The notes under the pieces: generated by a model
Databases searched by the model: none
What the model was told of the DNA's origin: nothing
The model's input: only the letters and a program-made list of their open reading frames with translations
Translations under genes and position numbers: made by a program
Assembly: GCF_026262505.1 (NCBI RefSeq)
Contig: NC_067207.1
Location: forward strand, 28,860,082 to 28,924,081
Source of the DNA: Trichomonas vaginalis G3
Lineage: Eukaryota; Parabasalia; Trichomonadida; Trichomonadidae
Length of the DNA stretch: 64,000 nt
Reading direction: 5' to 3'
Part shown: positions 1-10,732 of the stretch, in pieces
Layout: every line of letters starts with the position of its first letter
How positions within the stretch are numbered: the first letter of the stretch is position 1

Positions 1-1745
1 AACTTGTCGTAGGCGACTTCCTTTCCGCAGCAGAGTTTGACCTTCTTAGCCTTGGAGTCAACAGATGTGACGTTTGTATCGAGCATGACGTCGATCTTGT
101 TGTCCTTGTACCACTGCTCTGGCTTGATCCAGTACTGGTCGTCTGGAATTGGGCCGTGGAGGGCATCGACGATGATTGGTCTGTAGTATGGCATGATCTT
201 TTCGCGTGTGATCATCTGGATCGAAGCAGCAGAGTTGCGCTGGCGGATGGCTTCGCAGGCAGCAACAGCGGCAGCACCAGAGCCGACAACAACGAAGTTG
301 AGCTTCTCTGTTGACTTGACAGCGATTTCCTCGCCTTCGTAGAGTTCGAAGAGGTCCTCACTGACACCGCAAGCTGGGCACTGTGCTGGTGGTGTGACAC
401 CTGCGTAGATTTCGCCACAGATGACGCAGCGCCAGAGAACGATCTGGCCTGTTGGGTTGAGCTGTGACCAGTCCTTTGCACCGACAACTTTGCCTGGAAC
501 GGCGCGTTCTGGGACAACACCTGTAACAAGGGAGTTTCCGAACTGGTTACCGAACTCGCGGACCTTCTCGTGTTCCTTCTTTGACATGCGGAACTTGATC
601 TTCATGCCGTCGATGACCTTGCAGCGGATTTGGTCGAAGCGCTTGATGATGTTGTCAACACCTTCGCCTGACCAGCCATATGAACCGAAAGCAGAGACAA
701 CCTTACCTCCGTGGACAATTGGGTTCATTGAGAGAGCGACATCCCAGATTGGTGGAACAGCATCGCCGTTGATTGTATTTGTGCCGAGTAAGACACCATC
801 GGCTGTAGCAATTGCACCCATGATTTCGCCCTTAAGAGCTCCGTAGTTCTGAATGTTGACGTTGAACATCTTAACCTTGGCATCTGGGCATTTCTCCATA
901 ATTCCGGTCTTGATTTCCTCAGCCATCTCGGTTGTGTAACCGTAAGCTGATGCATAGACCATAACAACTTCCTTACCTTCATGTGGTGGGATTGGAGCAG
1001 ACCATTTGCGATATGTGTCGATGGTCTCTTTGATTCTTGCATCAAGGACTGGACCGTGGCCAAGGCAGATGAGCTTGATGTCGAGGTTGAGGATCTTGTC
1101 TGTTCCCTTGATGACGTACTCCTTGAATGGGCCGAAAATTGCGGTGTAGTAGTAAAGAAGGGCATCTTGGTAGCCTTCTTCTTCCTCTGGTGGGAGCTGG
1201 CTCATAAGGATTGACTTCTTTGGTGAATAGTGGGCACCGAAAGAGTCGCATGTGAAGAGTGTCTTTTCTTCAACAAGGTGTGTGTACATTGAGTCTGGCC
1301 AGTGGAGGAATGGGCAAGAGATGAACTCAAATGTCTTGCCACCGAACTTGAGGACCTTAAGATCTTCGGCAGATTGGCTCTTGAAAGGAATGTTCATGAT
1401 ATCCTCAAGATATGTGAGAGCTGTCTTGGATCCGACAACTGTGACGTCTGGAAGGAGCTCGACCATTCTCTTGATTGAGCCAGAGTGGTCTGGTTCTGTG
1501 TGATTTGTAATAAGGTACTTAATGTTTTTGATGTCACCAATGACAGTCTTTACTTTATCGATGTATTCATCGAAAAAGCGTTCTTTAACGGTCTCAACAA
1601 GAACTGCACCTTCTGGTGTCTTGATGAGATAAGCATTGTAAGTTGTTCCGTACTTTGTTTCCATGACGATATCAAAGACAGCAAGGTCTGAGTCTAAAAC
1701 GCCAAGCCAGTAGATATCTTCTGTAAGCTGCTGAATTTTAAGCAT
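1..1745 (-). CDS. Flavodiiron protein fused to rubredoxin and NADH:rubredoxin reductase (partial)
   Basis: This reads as an oxygen- or NO-reducing flavodiiron enzyme carrying its own electron chain, and it is cut by the left edge (about 581 residues visible). The N-terminal metallo-beta-lactamase-like domain shows the di-iron ligand run H82-x-E84-x-D86 in NHTEPDHSG, then histidine in FLHWPDS, aspartate in LFTCDSFG and histidine in CLGHGPVL. A flavodoxin FMN domain follows (MVYASAYGYTTEMAEE). A rubredoxin-like domain comes near residues 437-462, with paired cysteines CVIC and CPAC. The C-terminal part begins an FAD reductase with VVVGSGAAAVAACEA. Fusions of this layout are known in Clostridium and trichomonads. 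The start is the ATG at 1743-1745, with TCACT and TCATT initiator-like motifs 20-30 bases upstream. The expected role is detoxifying O2 or NO with NADH in an anaerobe, probably in the cytosol or hydrogenosome (inference). Confidence 0.93.
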   Translation of the reverse strand, partial: MLKIQQLTEDIYWLGVLDSDLAVFDIVMETKYGTTYNAYLIKTPEGAVLVETVKERFFDEYIDKVKTVIGDIKNIKYLITNHTEPDHSGSIKRMVELLPDVTVVGSKTALTYLEDIMNIPFKSQSAEDLKVLKFGGKTFEFISCPFLHWPDSMYTHLVEEKTLFTCDSFGAHYSPKKSILMSQLPPEEEEGYQDALLYYYTAIFGPFKEYVIKGTDKILNLDIKLICLGHGPVLDARIKETIDTYRKWSAPIPPHEGKEVVMVYASAYGYTTEMAEEIKTGIMEKCPDAKVKMFNVNIQNYGALKGEIMGAIATADGVLLGTNTINGDAVPPIWDVALSMNPIVHGGKVVSAFGSYGWSGEGVDNIIKRFDQIRCKVIDGMKIKFRMSKKEHEKVREFGNQFGNSLVTGVVPERAVPGKVVGAKDWSQLNPTGQIVLWRCVICGEIYAGVTPPAQCPACGVSEDLFELYEGEEIAVKSTEKLNFVVVGSGAAAVAACEAIRQRNSAASIQMITREKIMPYYRPIIVDALHGPIPDDQYWIKPEQWYKDNKIDVMLDTNVTSVDSKAKKVKLCCGKEVAYDK

Positions 1746-3932
1746 TCCTCGGAGGGAAAATGAAGTGAGTTATCGTTCTACCAGGGTAGGTGAAAAAAAT
1801 ATGATTATATAATTATCATGATATAATCTTTATACAAAAATGGTATGTTTAGCTTGTTTTATCTCAAATATTTGAGAGTTTATCCAAAAAAAATTTCAAA
1901 GACTGTGATTTAGGTCGAATTCTAGTAATAAGAAGCTAGATAAGAATTAAAAAGTTTGGTCGATTCTGACAGATGTATAATTGTAACTCCTCCCAATTTC
2001 TGAAGTTTAAGTATAACAATAGATATCAAATTTTATTTCGATTTATCCAAGTTTTGTGTAAGCGCTAAAACGATGAATAATAACTGTTATCAAAATTGTG
2101 AGTCAATTCAATTTTTATTAAATTATTATCGATGATCAAAGATATTATTAGCAAATTGTTCAAATATATCAATAAACTTAGTTGGTCACTAAATTTTTTT
2201 ATTTCAATGCAAACACATTATTATTGTATATTTTCAATCAACCTGATTTTCACTAGTTAGTATTAAGCATATGTGTGTAAATTTTAAACAAAAATCGTAA
2301 CATTCAATCCTCCAACTCTCATCATTTCAATGTGCGTATCTTTGATTGCATCAATATGGAATAAAGCTCACATAGATTGCATTTTGCATAATGGCTTGAT
2401 GATCTGGAAGTAAAACATGTCAGAATGATGTCAAGATTGATAAACAACTATGAATGATCATTCGTAAAGCTATCATATCGGAGATCTATATGAACTATGC
2501 TCAACGCTATAAATTCAATCTCATTAAACATTGATGGAATTTGGAGAAATGTATCCCTTCCATCATGTCATAATTTCAGTTGATGCCATATAATTACCCA
2601 TATGTACATAATCTTATCATGAACTTCAAATCAGTAAAAATTGTAATTTTTGAATCCAATCAAAATTATTAAAGTTTTTAAACCGCAAACGATTGAAATC
2701 CAGCTATACCAACAAATATAAAAAAGATTTATGAAAGAATTGCGACAAACAGAAACAATAACGAATTCGAATACCCTATATTTCCAACTCTTGGAAAATT
2801 TTCATGACCCCCTACCCAGGGTCCTAAAATGGGTATTTTCCTCACACAGACACCGTGGTTTTTTGAGCCGGGAAATAAATAGCGCAGACAGTTTCTACAT
2901 ATAGAGACATGCTTATACTTAGAGTTTGACGGGAATCTAAAGTGATTTTTTTCTGCATCGCGAAATCTAATGCAATCTCAAAATCATGAAGAAACTGCGA
3001 ATCGGAGCGCAATTTTTTAATATGTTAATATATAAAGGTACCCCTACTACTGCAAATGCTTCAAATGAAAATCTAAGAAATCAGATTAATTTGATCACAT
3101 TAGTATAGTATTGGTCAAACCAAAAACTCATATGTTGATATATAGCCTATGGATATTCATATTATCTACTTTTCATTGAATTACATAAGATTTAATAATC
3201 TCATAAATATTCTTTTTAATTTTCCGAATTCCGTGTGCATTTAGATTGCCCATACCTGTATATAATAATTCTAGAATGGTTTGGTTAGATATTAAGTTTT
3301 TTAGATTAATATTTTAACATTTTGATAAAACAAGCATTTGTTCCATTTTAGAATCGCTATTGAACTCTGGTTTGACTAACATGATGTTGTATGATCAAAT
3401 AAATTCTAACTTCATGAGATAAATTTTGAAATTAGAAAATGCGATATCTGACTCAAATATTTATATGAACACATTTAACATTCAATGATAAACTAAAGTA
3501 CTATACAGCAGATTCGATTTGGCTTATATTTTATATAATCAACTAATAATCCTATAAAATTGTGCTATTCACGTTGCTCAAAGATGTATTGAACATTCAC
3601 TACTTGTGTATTGATAAAATTAGATATAGATTCTAATGTAAATCGATATTTTGAAAATTCATATATATTTTGTCTTGGTTTGGCATTTGATCGTGTTGAA
3701 ACCGGAATTGCAATATATATCATCTAAATATATAACTATCAAAATATGAGCTATAGATTTTTAAATTATTCTCCTGAATATGAGTGACTAACATAATTAT
3801 ATTGAATTGAGTAGTAAGAATCTTAAATATTAGAATCTGACGATAATTTATTATAACTGTATAAAGGAACAAGACTATAAATGATGATGAAAATAAAGAT
3901 TAAATTTAAATCTGAAAATTTGAAAACATTAA
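1746..3932. other. Gene-free AT-rich spacer
   Basis: No convincing reading frame is seen on either strand. A slightly more GC-rich patch at about 2,800-2,960 contains small hairpins (for example TTCCAACTCTTGGAA near 2,789) but matches no RNA family I recognise. The bases just above 1,745 should hold the promoter of the flavodiiron gene. Confidence 0.6.
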
Positions 3933-5660
3933 GTGTATTGTGCACTCTTGTCGGTTACAGTGTCTCATTCCGGGAGACATTGCCTCTGAATGTCTCCCAG
4001 AATGAGACAATCTTCTGCAATCAGAATGTGATTGCAAAACTTTGACCGACAGGAGTGTATTGTGCACTCTTGTCGGTTACAGTGTCTCATTCCGGGAGAC
4101 ATTGTCACTGCATGTCTCCCAGAATGATATCAAGTTCCCCATTCATAACTTGAATGCGGAACTTTGACCGATAAGAGTGTATTGTGCACTCTTGTCGGTT
4201 ACAGTGTCTCATTCCGGGAGACATTGCCTCTGAATGTCTCCCAGAATGAGACAATCTTCTGCAATCAGAATGTGATTGCAAAACTTTGACCGACAGGAGT
4301 GTATTGTGCACTCTTGTCGGTTACAGTGTCTCATTCCGGGAGACATTGTCACTGCATGTCTCCCAGAATGATATCAAGTTCCCCATTCATAACTTGAATG
4401 CGGAACTTTGACCGACAAGAGTGTATTGTGCACTCTTGTCGGTTACAGTGTCTCATTCCGGGAGACATTGCCTCTGAAGTCTCCCAGAATGAGACAATCT
4501 TCTGCAATCAGAATGTGATTGCAAAACTTTGACCGACAGGAGTGTATTGTGCACTCTTGTCGGTTACAGTGTCTCATTCCGGGAGACATTGTCACTGCAT
4601 GTCTCCCAGAATGATATCAAGTTCCCCATTCATAACTTGAATGCGAACTTTGACCGACAAGAGTGTATTGTGCACTCTTGTCGGTTACAGTGTCTCATTC
4701 GGGAGACATTGCCTCTGAATGTCTCCCAGAATGAGACAATCTTCTGCAATCAGAATGTGATTGCAAAACTTTGACCGACAGGAGTGTATTGTGCACTCTT
4801 GTCGGTTACAGTGTCTCATTCCGGGAGACATTGTCACTGCATGTCTCCCAGAATGATATCAAGTTCCCCATTCATAACTTGAATGCGGAACTTTGACCGA
4901 CAAGAGTGTATTGTGCACTCTTGTCGGTTACAGTGTCTCATTTCGGGAGACATTGCCTCTGAATGTCTCCCAGAATGAGACAATCTTCTGCAATCAGAAT
5001 GTGATTGCAAAACTTTGACCGACAGGAGTGTATTGTGCACTCTTGTCGGTTACAGTGTCTCATTCCGGGAGACATTGTCACTGCATGTCTCCCAGAATGA
5101 TATCAAGTTCCCCATTCATAACTTGAATGCGGAACTTTGACCGACAAGAGTGTATTGTGCACTCTTGTCGGTTACAGTGTCTCATTTTGGGAGACATTGC
5201 CTCTGAATGTCTCCCAGAATGAGACAATCTTCTGCAATCAGAATGTGATTGCAAAACTTTGACCGACAGGAGTGTATTGTGCACTCTTGTCGGTTACAGT
5301 GTCTCATTCCGGGAGACATTGTCACTGCATGTCTCCCAGAATGATATCAAGTTCCCCATTCATAACTTGAATGCGGAACTTTGACCGACAAGAGTGTATT
5401 GTGCACTCTTGTCGGTTACAGTGTCTCATTCCGGGAGACATTGCCTCTGAATGTCTCCCAGAATGAGACAATCTTCTGCAATCAGAATGTGATTGCAAAA
5501 CTTTGACCGACAGGAGTGTATTGTGCACTCTTGTCGGTTACAGTGTCTCATTCCGGGAGACATTGTCACTGCATGTCTCCCAGAATGATATCAAGTTCCC
5601 CATTCATAACTTGAATGCGGAACTTTGACCGATAAGAGTGTATTGTGCACTCTTGTCGGT
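3933..5660. repeat. Higher-order satellite: seven 244-bp dimers of 122-bp hairpin monomers
   Basis: About 14 monomers of 122 bp alternate as A and B types, so the true period is 244 bp. Every junction carries ACCGACAAGAGTG and its exact reverse complement CACTCTTGTCGGT, separated by 7 bases. The A monomer holds a 20-base arm (GTCTCATTCCGGGAGACATT) matching its partner at 19 of 20 positions around a 7-base loop, then TGCAATCA/TGATTGCA. The B monomer has the same GGGAGACA/TGTCTCCC stem and then AAGTTCC/GGAACTT. Nearly every base can therefore sit in a hairpin. Short frames of 68-81 codons inside are by-products of the repeats. Copies differ by only a few bases, which suggests recent homogenisation. 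Confidence 0.95.
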
Positions 5661-5760
5661 TGAAAGTTCTGCAATCAGAAGAAGATTGTTGAACAATCCG
5701 CCATTCCAGGAGGCATGAGCTTGTTATCTCTCCTGAAATGGCACATATTTGATAATTCAT
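5661..5760. repeat. Divergent hairpin spacer between two satellite arrays
   Basis: This stretch begins like the previous array (TCTGCAATCAGAAG) but departs from it. It contains its own inverted repeat, CCATTCCAGGAG pairing with CTCCTGAAATGG. It looks like an old or chimeric monomer joining the 122-bp array to the 124-bp array. Confidence 0.55.
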
Positions 5761-6079
5761 GGAGCAGAACTTTGCACGCAATCAGACAAAAGATTGCGAC
5801 AGAGTAACTGGGAAGACAGCAACTTGAAGCGATAAGCTGCTTGGGTGCTGTCTCCCAGATGCATCTGTCGGGCAAAGTCTCAAAGGAGCAGAACTTTGCA
5901 CGCAATCAGACAAAAGATTGCGACAGAGTAACTGGGAAGACAGCAACTTGAAGCGATAAGCTGCTTGGGTGCTGTCTCCCAGATGCATCTGTCGGGCAAA
6001 GTCTCAAAGGAGCAGAACTTTGCACGCAATCAGACAAAAGATTGCGACAGAGTAACTGGGAAGACAGCAACTTGAAGCG
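5761..6079. repeat. 124-bp tandem satellite, two full copies and a partial
   Basis: Copies begin at 5,761, 5,885 and 6,009 with GGAGCAGAACTTTGCACGC. The third stops after AACTTGAAGCGA. Each unit contains ACTGGGAAGACAGCA pairing with TGCTGTCTCCCAG. The TGTCTCCCAG stem half is shared with the 122-bp array, so the two satellites are probably related. Visible copies are near-identical. Confidence 0.9.
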
Positions 6080-6120
6080 AAGTTTTGTTTTCGAGTCTTT
6101 GGTTAAGAAATCTTAACAAA

Positions 6121-6340
6121 AAAACAAAGAAAAAAATCAGATAAAGTTGTCAATAACTTCATCAGTTAATGCTCACCTATGGGAGGTGTTTTGCGGGAGC
6201 TGGGGGTATCTTGGTGAGTACTCAGGAGGCCAAGAAGGGCACCCCAACCGACATTATCCTGATGAATTCAGTTGTCAACCATTCTGAAAACCGCTGAAGC
6301 CGTCGTGTGTAGAGAAATTGTTTAAATTTATTTTTTTCAG
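6121..6340 (+). ncRNA. Candidate structured RNA of unknown family
   Basis: This is a GC-richer island between two satellites and has no long reading frame. A closing helix can form between TTCATCAG (6,158-6,165) and CTGATGAA (6,259-6,266), extended by AATG (6,168) with CATT (6,252). Inside are a CACCT/AGGTG hairpin and a long arm of GGGG/CCCC followed by CTTGG/CCAAG. A TTCAG/CTGAA hairpin follows. A T7 run lies near 6,335. The segment TACTCAGGAGGCC recalls the SRP Alu domain, but I see no SRP helix 8 or RNase P core, so I give no family. The strand is a guess from the T-run. It could also be repeat debris that happens to fold. Confidence 0.35.
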
Positions 6341-6439
6341 ATTTAAATAAAAATAAGAAATGTTTACTATTATGGATTTTGAAATTTTTTTAAATTAAGA
6401 GTAGGAGATGAGACAAATTTAAATTTTTAAGAAATATTT

Positions 6440-7140
6440 GGAAGGGCGTAAGATACGCCAACTTAAATATATTATCAAATGAGAGAAAATCACTCAACAA
6501 AAAAACAATTCTTTCAAAAAGTTTGACATTGATCTTTCTAATACATATTTTTGGAAGGGCGTAAGATACGCCAACTTAAATTTATTATTAAATATGAGAA
6601 AATCACTCAACAAAAAAACAATTCTTTCAAAAAGTTTGACATTGATCTTTCTAATACATATTTTTGGAAGGGCGTAAGATACGCCAACTTAAATATATTA
6701 TTAAATATGAGAAAATCACTCAACAAAAAAACAATTCTTTCAAAAAGTTTGACATTGATCTTTCTAATACATATTTTTGGAAGGGCGTAAGATACGCCAA
6801 CTTAAATTTATTATTAAATATGAGAAAATCACTCAACAAAAAAACAATTCTTTCAAAAAGTTTGACATTGATCTTTCTAATACATATTTTTGGAAGGGCG
6901 TAAGATACGCCAACTTAAATATATTATTAAATATGAGAAAATCACTCAACAAAAAAACAATTCTTTCAAAAAGTTTGACATTGATCTTTCTAATACATAT
7001 TTTTGGAAGGGCGTAAGATACGCCAACTTAAATATATTATTAAATATGAGAAAATCACTCAACAAAAAAACAATTCTTTCAAAAAGTTTAAAATTGATCT
7101 TTCTAATACATATCCTATGGAAGGAGTTTACATTCTCAAA
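6440..7140. repeat. 113-bp tandem satellite, six copies
   Basis: Units start with GGAAGGGCGTAAGATACGCC at 6,440, 6,553, 6,666, 6,779, 6,892 and 7,005, with a degenerate start at 7,118. Each begins with a perfect hairpin, GGCGTA-AGA-TACGCC; the rest is AT-rich. Since 113 is not a multiple of three, the overlapping 79-codon frames in it rotate through all phases and are not genes. Copies differ at one or two bases only. Confidence 0.95.
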
Positions 7141-8161
7141 ATAAAAACCAGTTCAAAATCTTATTACTCCTTGAATTAAAATCATTTAATTTCAAATCCA
7201 TTCCAAATCCTTAAATCTGTATTAAAATCATTTTGCCAACAACCAACACAATACAAATTACATTTCCATATATCTTCTTGTCCATTTTAATTTTTTATCT
7301 CATTTTATTTAATTTTATTTAAAGCATATAGACATCGAGATCCTTTACACATAGTTATATAAAAGTCAAATACATAATAAATTCTTAATTCTAGAGATAT
7401 CTCAAAATCTCATTTTTTTAATTTAAAATAACTTTCATTTTTCACAGTACGATCACAACAAACAAGCCATTTACTAATTAACACATATAAGAAAAATATC
7501 AAATTACAAAACAACTTTCAATATCATTCGCATCAAATTCTATTTTTTCATAATTATCAACTACATGTTATTATATAATATATGTCGGCGCATATTCCAC
7601 TCTATACAAGTGTCAGACACACTCACACAAAGCTGTGAGATTCATACCTCTATCAGTAGGACTTCTCAAATCAAGAACACATATGTTTCACTATCGCACA
7701 TCTGTGTAGGATCTAATTAACCCTTTGGACTGGTACTTCAAAATTTGATAATTTGATAATTTCATGTGATATCATCATTTGCCTTTAAAACAACTGTGCG
7801 TTAAACTAGACACGTTTCTCTATCATAATGCAAAATATCAAAGTTTGGGAGATTCCCAAAGTGTCTGAAACTGATCATAAGGGTGAAAAACCGTTTTCCA
7901 GAAGTTGGTAACGTAGTGTGATTAAACGACTCTCTTTAATAGAATATTACATGCTACACGAATTGTTACATTTTTGCAATCATTCTGCTTTAATATTTTT
8001 TACTTTACGATGACATTCCAAATGGATTTCCGATTATAAAAGCAAATCAATTGTTCTATATTGAAGCAACAAAATTTTAAAAGAGAAATCGAATTATGCG
8101 ATCTCGAAAAAGACAATTAAAAATATTTTTGGCAAAAATATAATAAACATTTACATCACAA
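7141..8161. other. Gene-free AT-rich spacer
   Basis: I see no supported gene, repeat array or RNA. It contains the 3' flank of the minus-strand coiled-coil gene. Confidence 0.6.
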
Positions 8162-9088
8162 TTACATTGTTGAAAGAATTTCGCGTGAGCGCTTTGGAAG
8201 CGTTGATGAAAGCGTATAAATATCTTTGTTCATATTTGGAACCAAATTTGCGGTTCTTGTTGTTGGAGTAGTCGCAAAGAACAAGGATCTTCTCATTGCA
8301 TGAGGAGTAGTCTTTGTCATGCGTGTCTGAATTCCATTAATATCGTATTTGAGATTCTTTTGTCTCTTGTGAATGGCTTCTCTTTGGCGGGCGATTTCAT
8401 CATTACGTTCTTGCCTGTGTAAGTTAATGCGGTTTGTCATCGCTTCGAGTTCTTTACGTTGTTTTTCAAGTAACTGTTGTTTATCGGATTCCCACTCGGA
8501 AATTGCGCGATTGAACACTTCCTTCGACTCTTTCTCTTCGCGCACTTTAATTTCTTCGCGGATTTGAGCAACTTGGTCCATTCTATTTTCGATAGAAAGT
8601 TTCCTTTCAAGTTGATAAAGTTGAATGAGTTCTGGTGAGCGCTTTCTATATTTAGCTGGTAAATCCTTAGGTTTGTTTTGCTCATGCTGCTCAAGTTCTT
8701 TTGTATGTTTGCTCTTTAATTGGTTTAATTTGTTTTCTGCATATTCTTCGAATGAATTGATCAAGTTTGTGCTATCTTGATTAAATTGTTCTTCGTTTTC
8801 TTGGGTAGATGTTAATCTGTAGTCAAGATCTGAAATCTGAGATTGACAGCGCCTTGTATAAAGAGCTGTCTGAGCTCGCCTTGAGAATTTCTCCATCATG
8901 AGCCTTGTTTGCTCTGCTTTATCATATTTATTTAAGCAGATTTGCTTGTCTCTTTTTGATTTAAACAAAGAAATGTAATCAGTTAAGTCATTTATTGTTG
9001 ATACTGGTGGGTCCTTTGCATTCGTAGCTTCCTTGAGATAGGCTGTACGCCCAAGGGAAGGATTTTTCATCGAAGGAAGGTTCGACAT
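8162..9088 (-). CDS. Coiled-coil protein of unknown function
   Basis: The gene encodes 308 residues from a clear ATG. The first 35 or so residues are loose (MSNLPSMKNPSLGRTAYL). The remainder is rich in E, K, Q and R with heptad-like stretches, notably residues 90-150 and 165-265, ending in a basic tail. No catalytic motif, signal peptide or membrane segment is seen. Proteins like this in trichomonads are often cytoskeletal or scaffold components; that role is only an inference from composition. It stands alone, with about 860 bp of empty sequence upstream. Confidence 0.8.
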   Translation of the reverse strand: MSNLPSMKNPSLGRTAYLKEATNAKDPPVSTINDLTDYISLFKSKRDKQICLNKYDKAEQTRLMMEKFSRRAQTALYTRRCQSQISDLDYRLTSTQENEEQFNQDSTNLINSFEEYAENKLNQLKSKHTKELEQHEQNKPKDLPAKYRKRSPELIQLYQLERKLSIENRMDQVAQIREEIKVREEKESKEVFNRAISEWESDKQQLLEKQRKELEAMTNRINLHRQERNDEIARQREAIHKRQKNLKYDINGIQTRMTKTTPHAMRRSLFFATTPTTRTANLVPNMNKDIYTLSSTLPKRSREILSTM

Positions 9089-9952
9089 TGAGTTGAAATA
9101 ACGTTCAAATAATCGTCAAAAAATCCGAGTTTTGATCAAAAATATTCTTGAAAAACATCTACACTGAGATTTGATATGAGAAAAGCTAGACCATAGTGAT
9201 GTTTTCGATATGCTAGTATATCTGCTTAGCAAGATTTCAAAAACTTGTAGGCTATTTGCTTGACAAAAACGTTATTGACTAGTATTATGTTCGAACTATT
9301 ACTTATCGTTTTTATGTGTATCATATTTTTAAATCTATCAATAACCTATTGTTCTTTTATGATCTTATTTAGAATTATTAAATATGTTTTAGTAAACATA
9401 ACATACATGTGCAAATAAGAATAAATCTAAGGATAGATATAAATGGTTAATGGAAAGTTCAATAAAATTCATGATTTTCAAAAGAAAGAATAAATTATTG
9501 GCATTTCATTGATATAGCTATAATATCAAATAACATTTGGTATTTCTTATCTATGAGTAGCTGAAAATCAATAAATAACTCTATTTTCAATTATTTTGTA
9601 TATGAATTGTGCTTAGAAACTGTCAATTGAAGCTTTTAGGCAATATCTTAGTTGTAATACATTGATGCAGAGTATATGAGTTTCAGTTATATTTAAATTA
9701 AGGCCTTACTAGGAGAGAATATTTGCTTATTTTTTATTTTCAAACATCTCATACTTGAGAAAGGCATTTAGGCATCCTCTTTTACATTAAGATCCTTCGT
9801 TTTCATTACAAATCGAAGATCGTACTACAATCCATTTATTTCCTCTTCATTAAATTCCATTCATATGCAATCTTTCAGGTTTAGAGTATGAAAAACGCAA
9901 CAATATTTTTCTTCAAATTCGTCACTTTTCGTGATGTGTTGAATAGGTTTCG
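9089..9952. other. Divergent intergenic region
   Basis: This AT-rich region lies between the minus-strand coiled-coil gene and the plus-strand gene at 9,953 and should hold both promoters. No other feature is supported. Confidence 0.55.
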
Positions 9953-10558
9953 ATGAATCACGAAGAATTTATTGACAAAGTTCAACTTGAAAGGCACAAA
10001 AAACTAGACGAAAATGCAGATTTGCCATACATTGAAGTTAGTTTTCCGCCAAAGAAAGATTTTGAATCTTATAATTTAGCAAACAAATTAATTCCTCCTC
10101 CTGCATTCTCACTTACTGATGAATTTGCATCAGATAATCAAATCCCATCATTATCCGTTAATATACCATTCATTCCTTTTGATGAAAAGCAATTGAACCA
10201 AACAAGTATCGAATTACCGCCACCAAACGATTCGGACAGCGAAGGGTCATTAGTTACTTCAGAAGAAAATTCAAAATTACTTATTTTAAATGAAAAAATT
10301 TTCAAACCTCAAGATGCTCACCTTTTCGAGGGTTTTCAAGTCCGATTTGAGAAAATTGTTCCAGCAATTTTACTCCCAAATAACACTTGCGCAATTTTTA
10401 TTTCGGATGTCAATTTAGGTTTTAGTTTATCGGTAATTTACGATACAATAATCGTTCTATCAACAACAGAACCTTTGTTCATCAGTCATCCATTTTATTT
10501 CAGAAAAATTGAATCTGAAAATTCAATTCTACAGGCTTTGAGACCTTTTATTGAATAA
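9953..10558 (+). CDS. Hypothetical protein, 201 residues
   Basis: I do not recognise this family. The ATG follows in-frame stops, and the stop codon is followed by an AT-rich 3' flank. The N-terminal half is acidic and proline-rich (FPPKKDFE, IPPPAFS, ELPPPNDSDSEGS), suggesting disorder. The C-terminal half (residues 105-201) is hydrophobic and looks like a small folded beta domain (VRFEKIVPAILLPNNTCAIF). No transmembrane segment is convincing. Base composition is like the neighbours, so I take it as a real host gene. Confidence 0.7.
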   Translation: MNHEEFIDKVQLERHKKLDENADLPYIEVSFPPKKDFESYNLANKLIPPPAFSLTDEFASDNQIPSLSVNIPFIPFDEKQLNQTSIELPPPNDSDSEGSLVTSEENSKLLILNEKIFKPQDAHLFEGFQVRFEKIVPAILLPNNTCAIFISDVNLGFSLSVIYDTIIVLSTTEPLFISHPFYFRKIESENSILQALRPFIE

Positions 10559-10732
10559 ACAATCTTTTTACCTTACTGTTATTGAATTATTTACACATAA
10601 TAATCGAATTTTGATAAAATCCATGAGTTATCAAAATTTGGTCGGAAAATGTACTGGGTAATAGTAATACTATTATATATACTACACATTTTGTCCTTAA
10701 TAAAGAATATCTTCAAAAATAATAAAAAGAAT

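Noticed and set aside
212-1251. Several opposite-strand and alternate-frame open frames over the flavodiiron gene
   Set aside because: They are shadows of a single continuous minus-strand gene with clear domain motifs; their own products show no family and have poor composition.
4105-5781. Repeated 68-71-codon minus-strand frames inside the hairpin satellite
   Set aside because: They recur with the 244-bp period and follow the repeat sequence; there is no sign of coding constraint.
6121-6340. SRP RNA assignment
   Set aside because: One segment resembles the Alu-domain hairpin, but no S-domain helix 8 motif is present, so only an unnamed structured RNA is proposed.
6551-7144. Overlapping 79-codon plus-strand frames in the 113-bp satellite
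   Set aside because: The same repeat gives the same protein in rotating frames because 113 is not a multiple of three.
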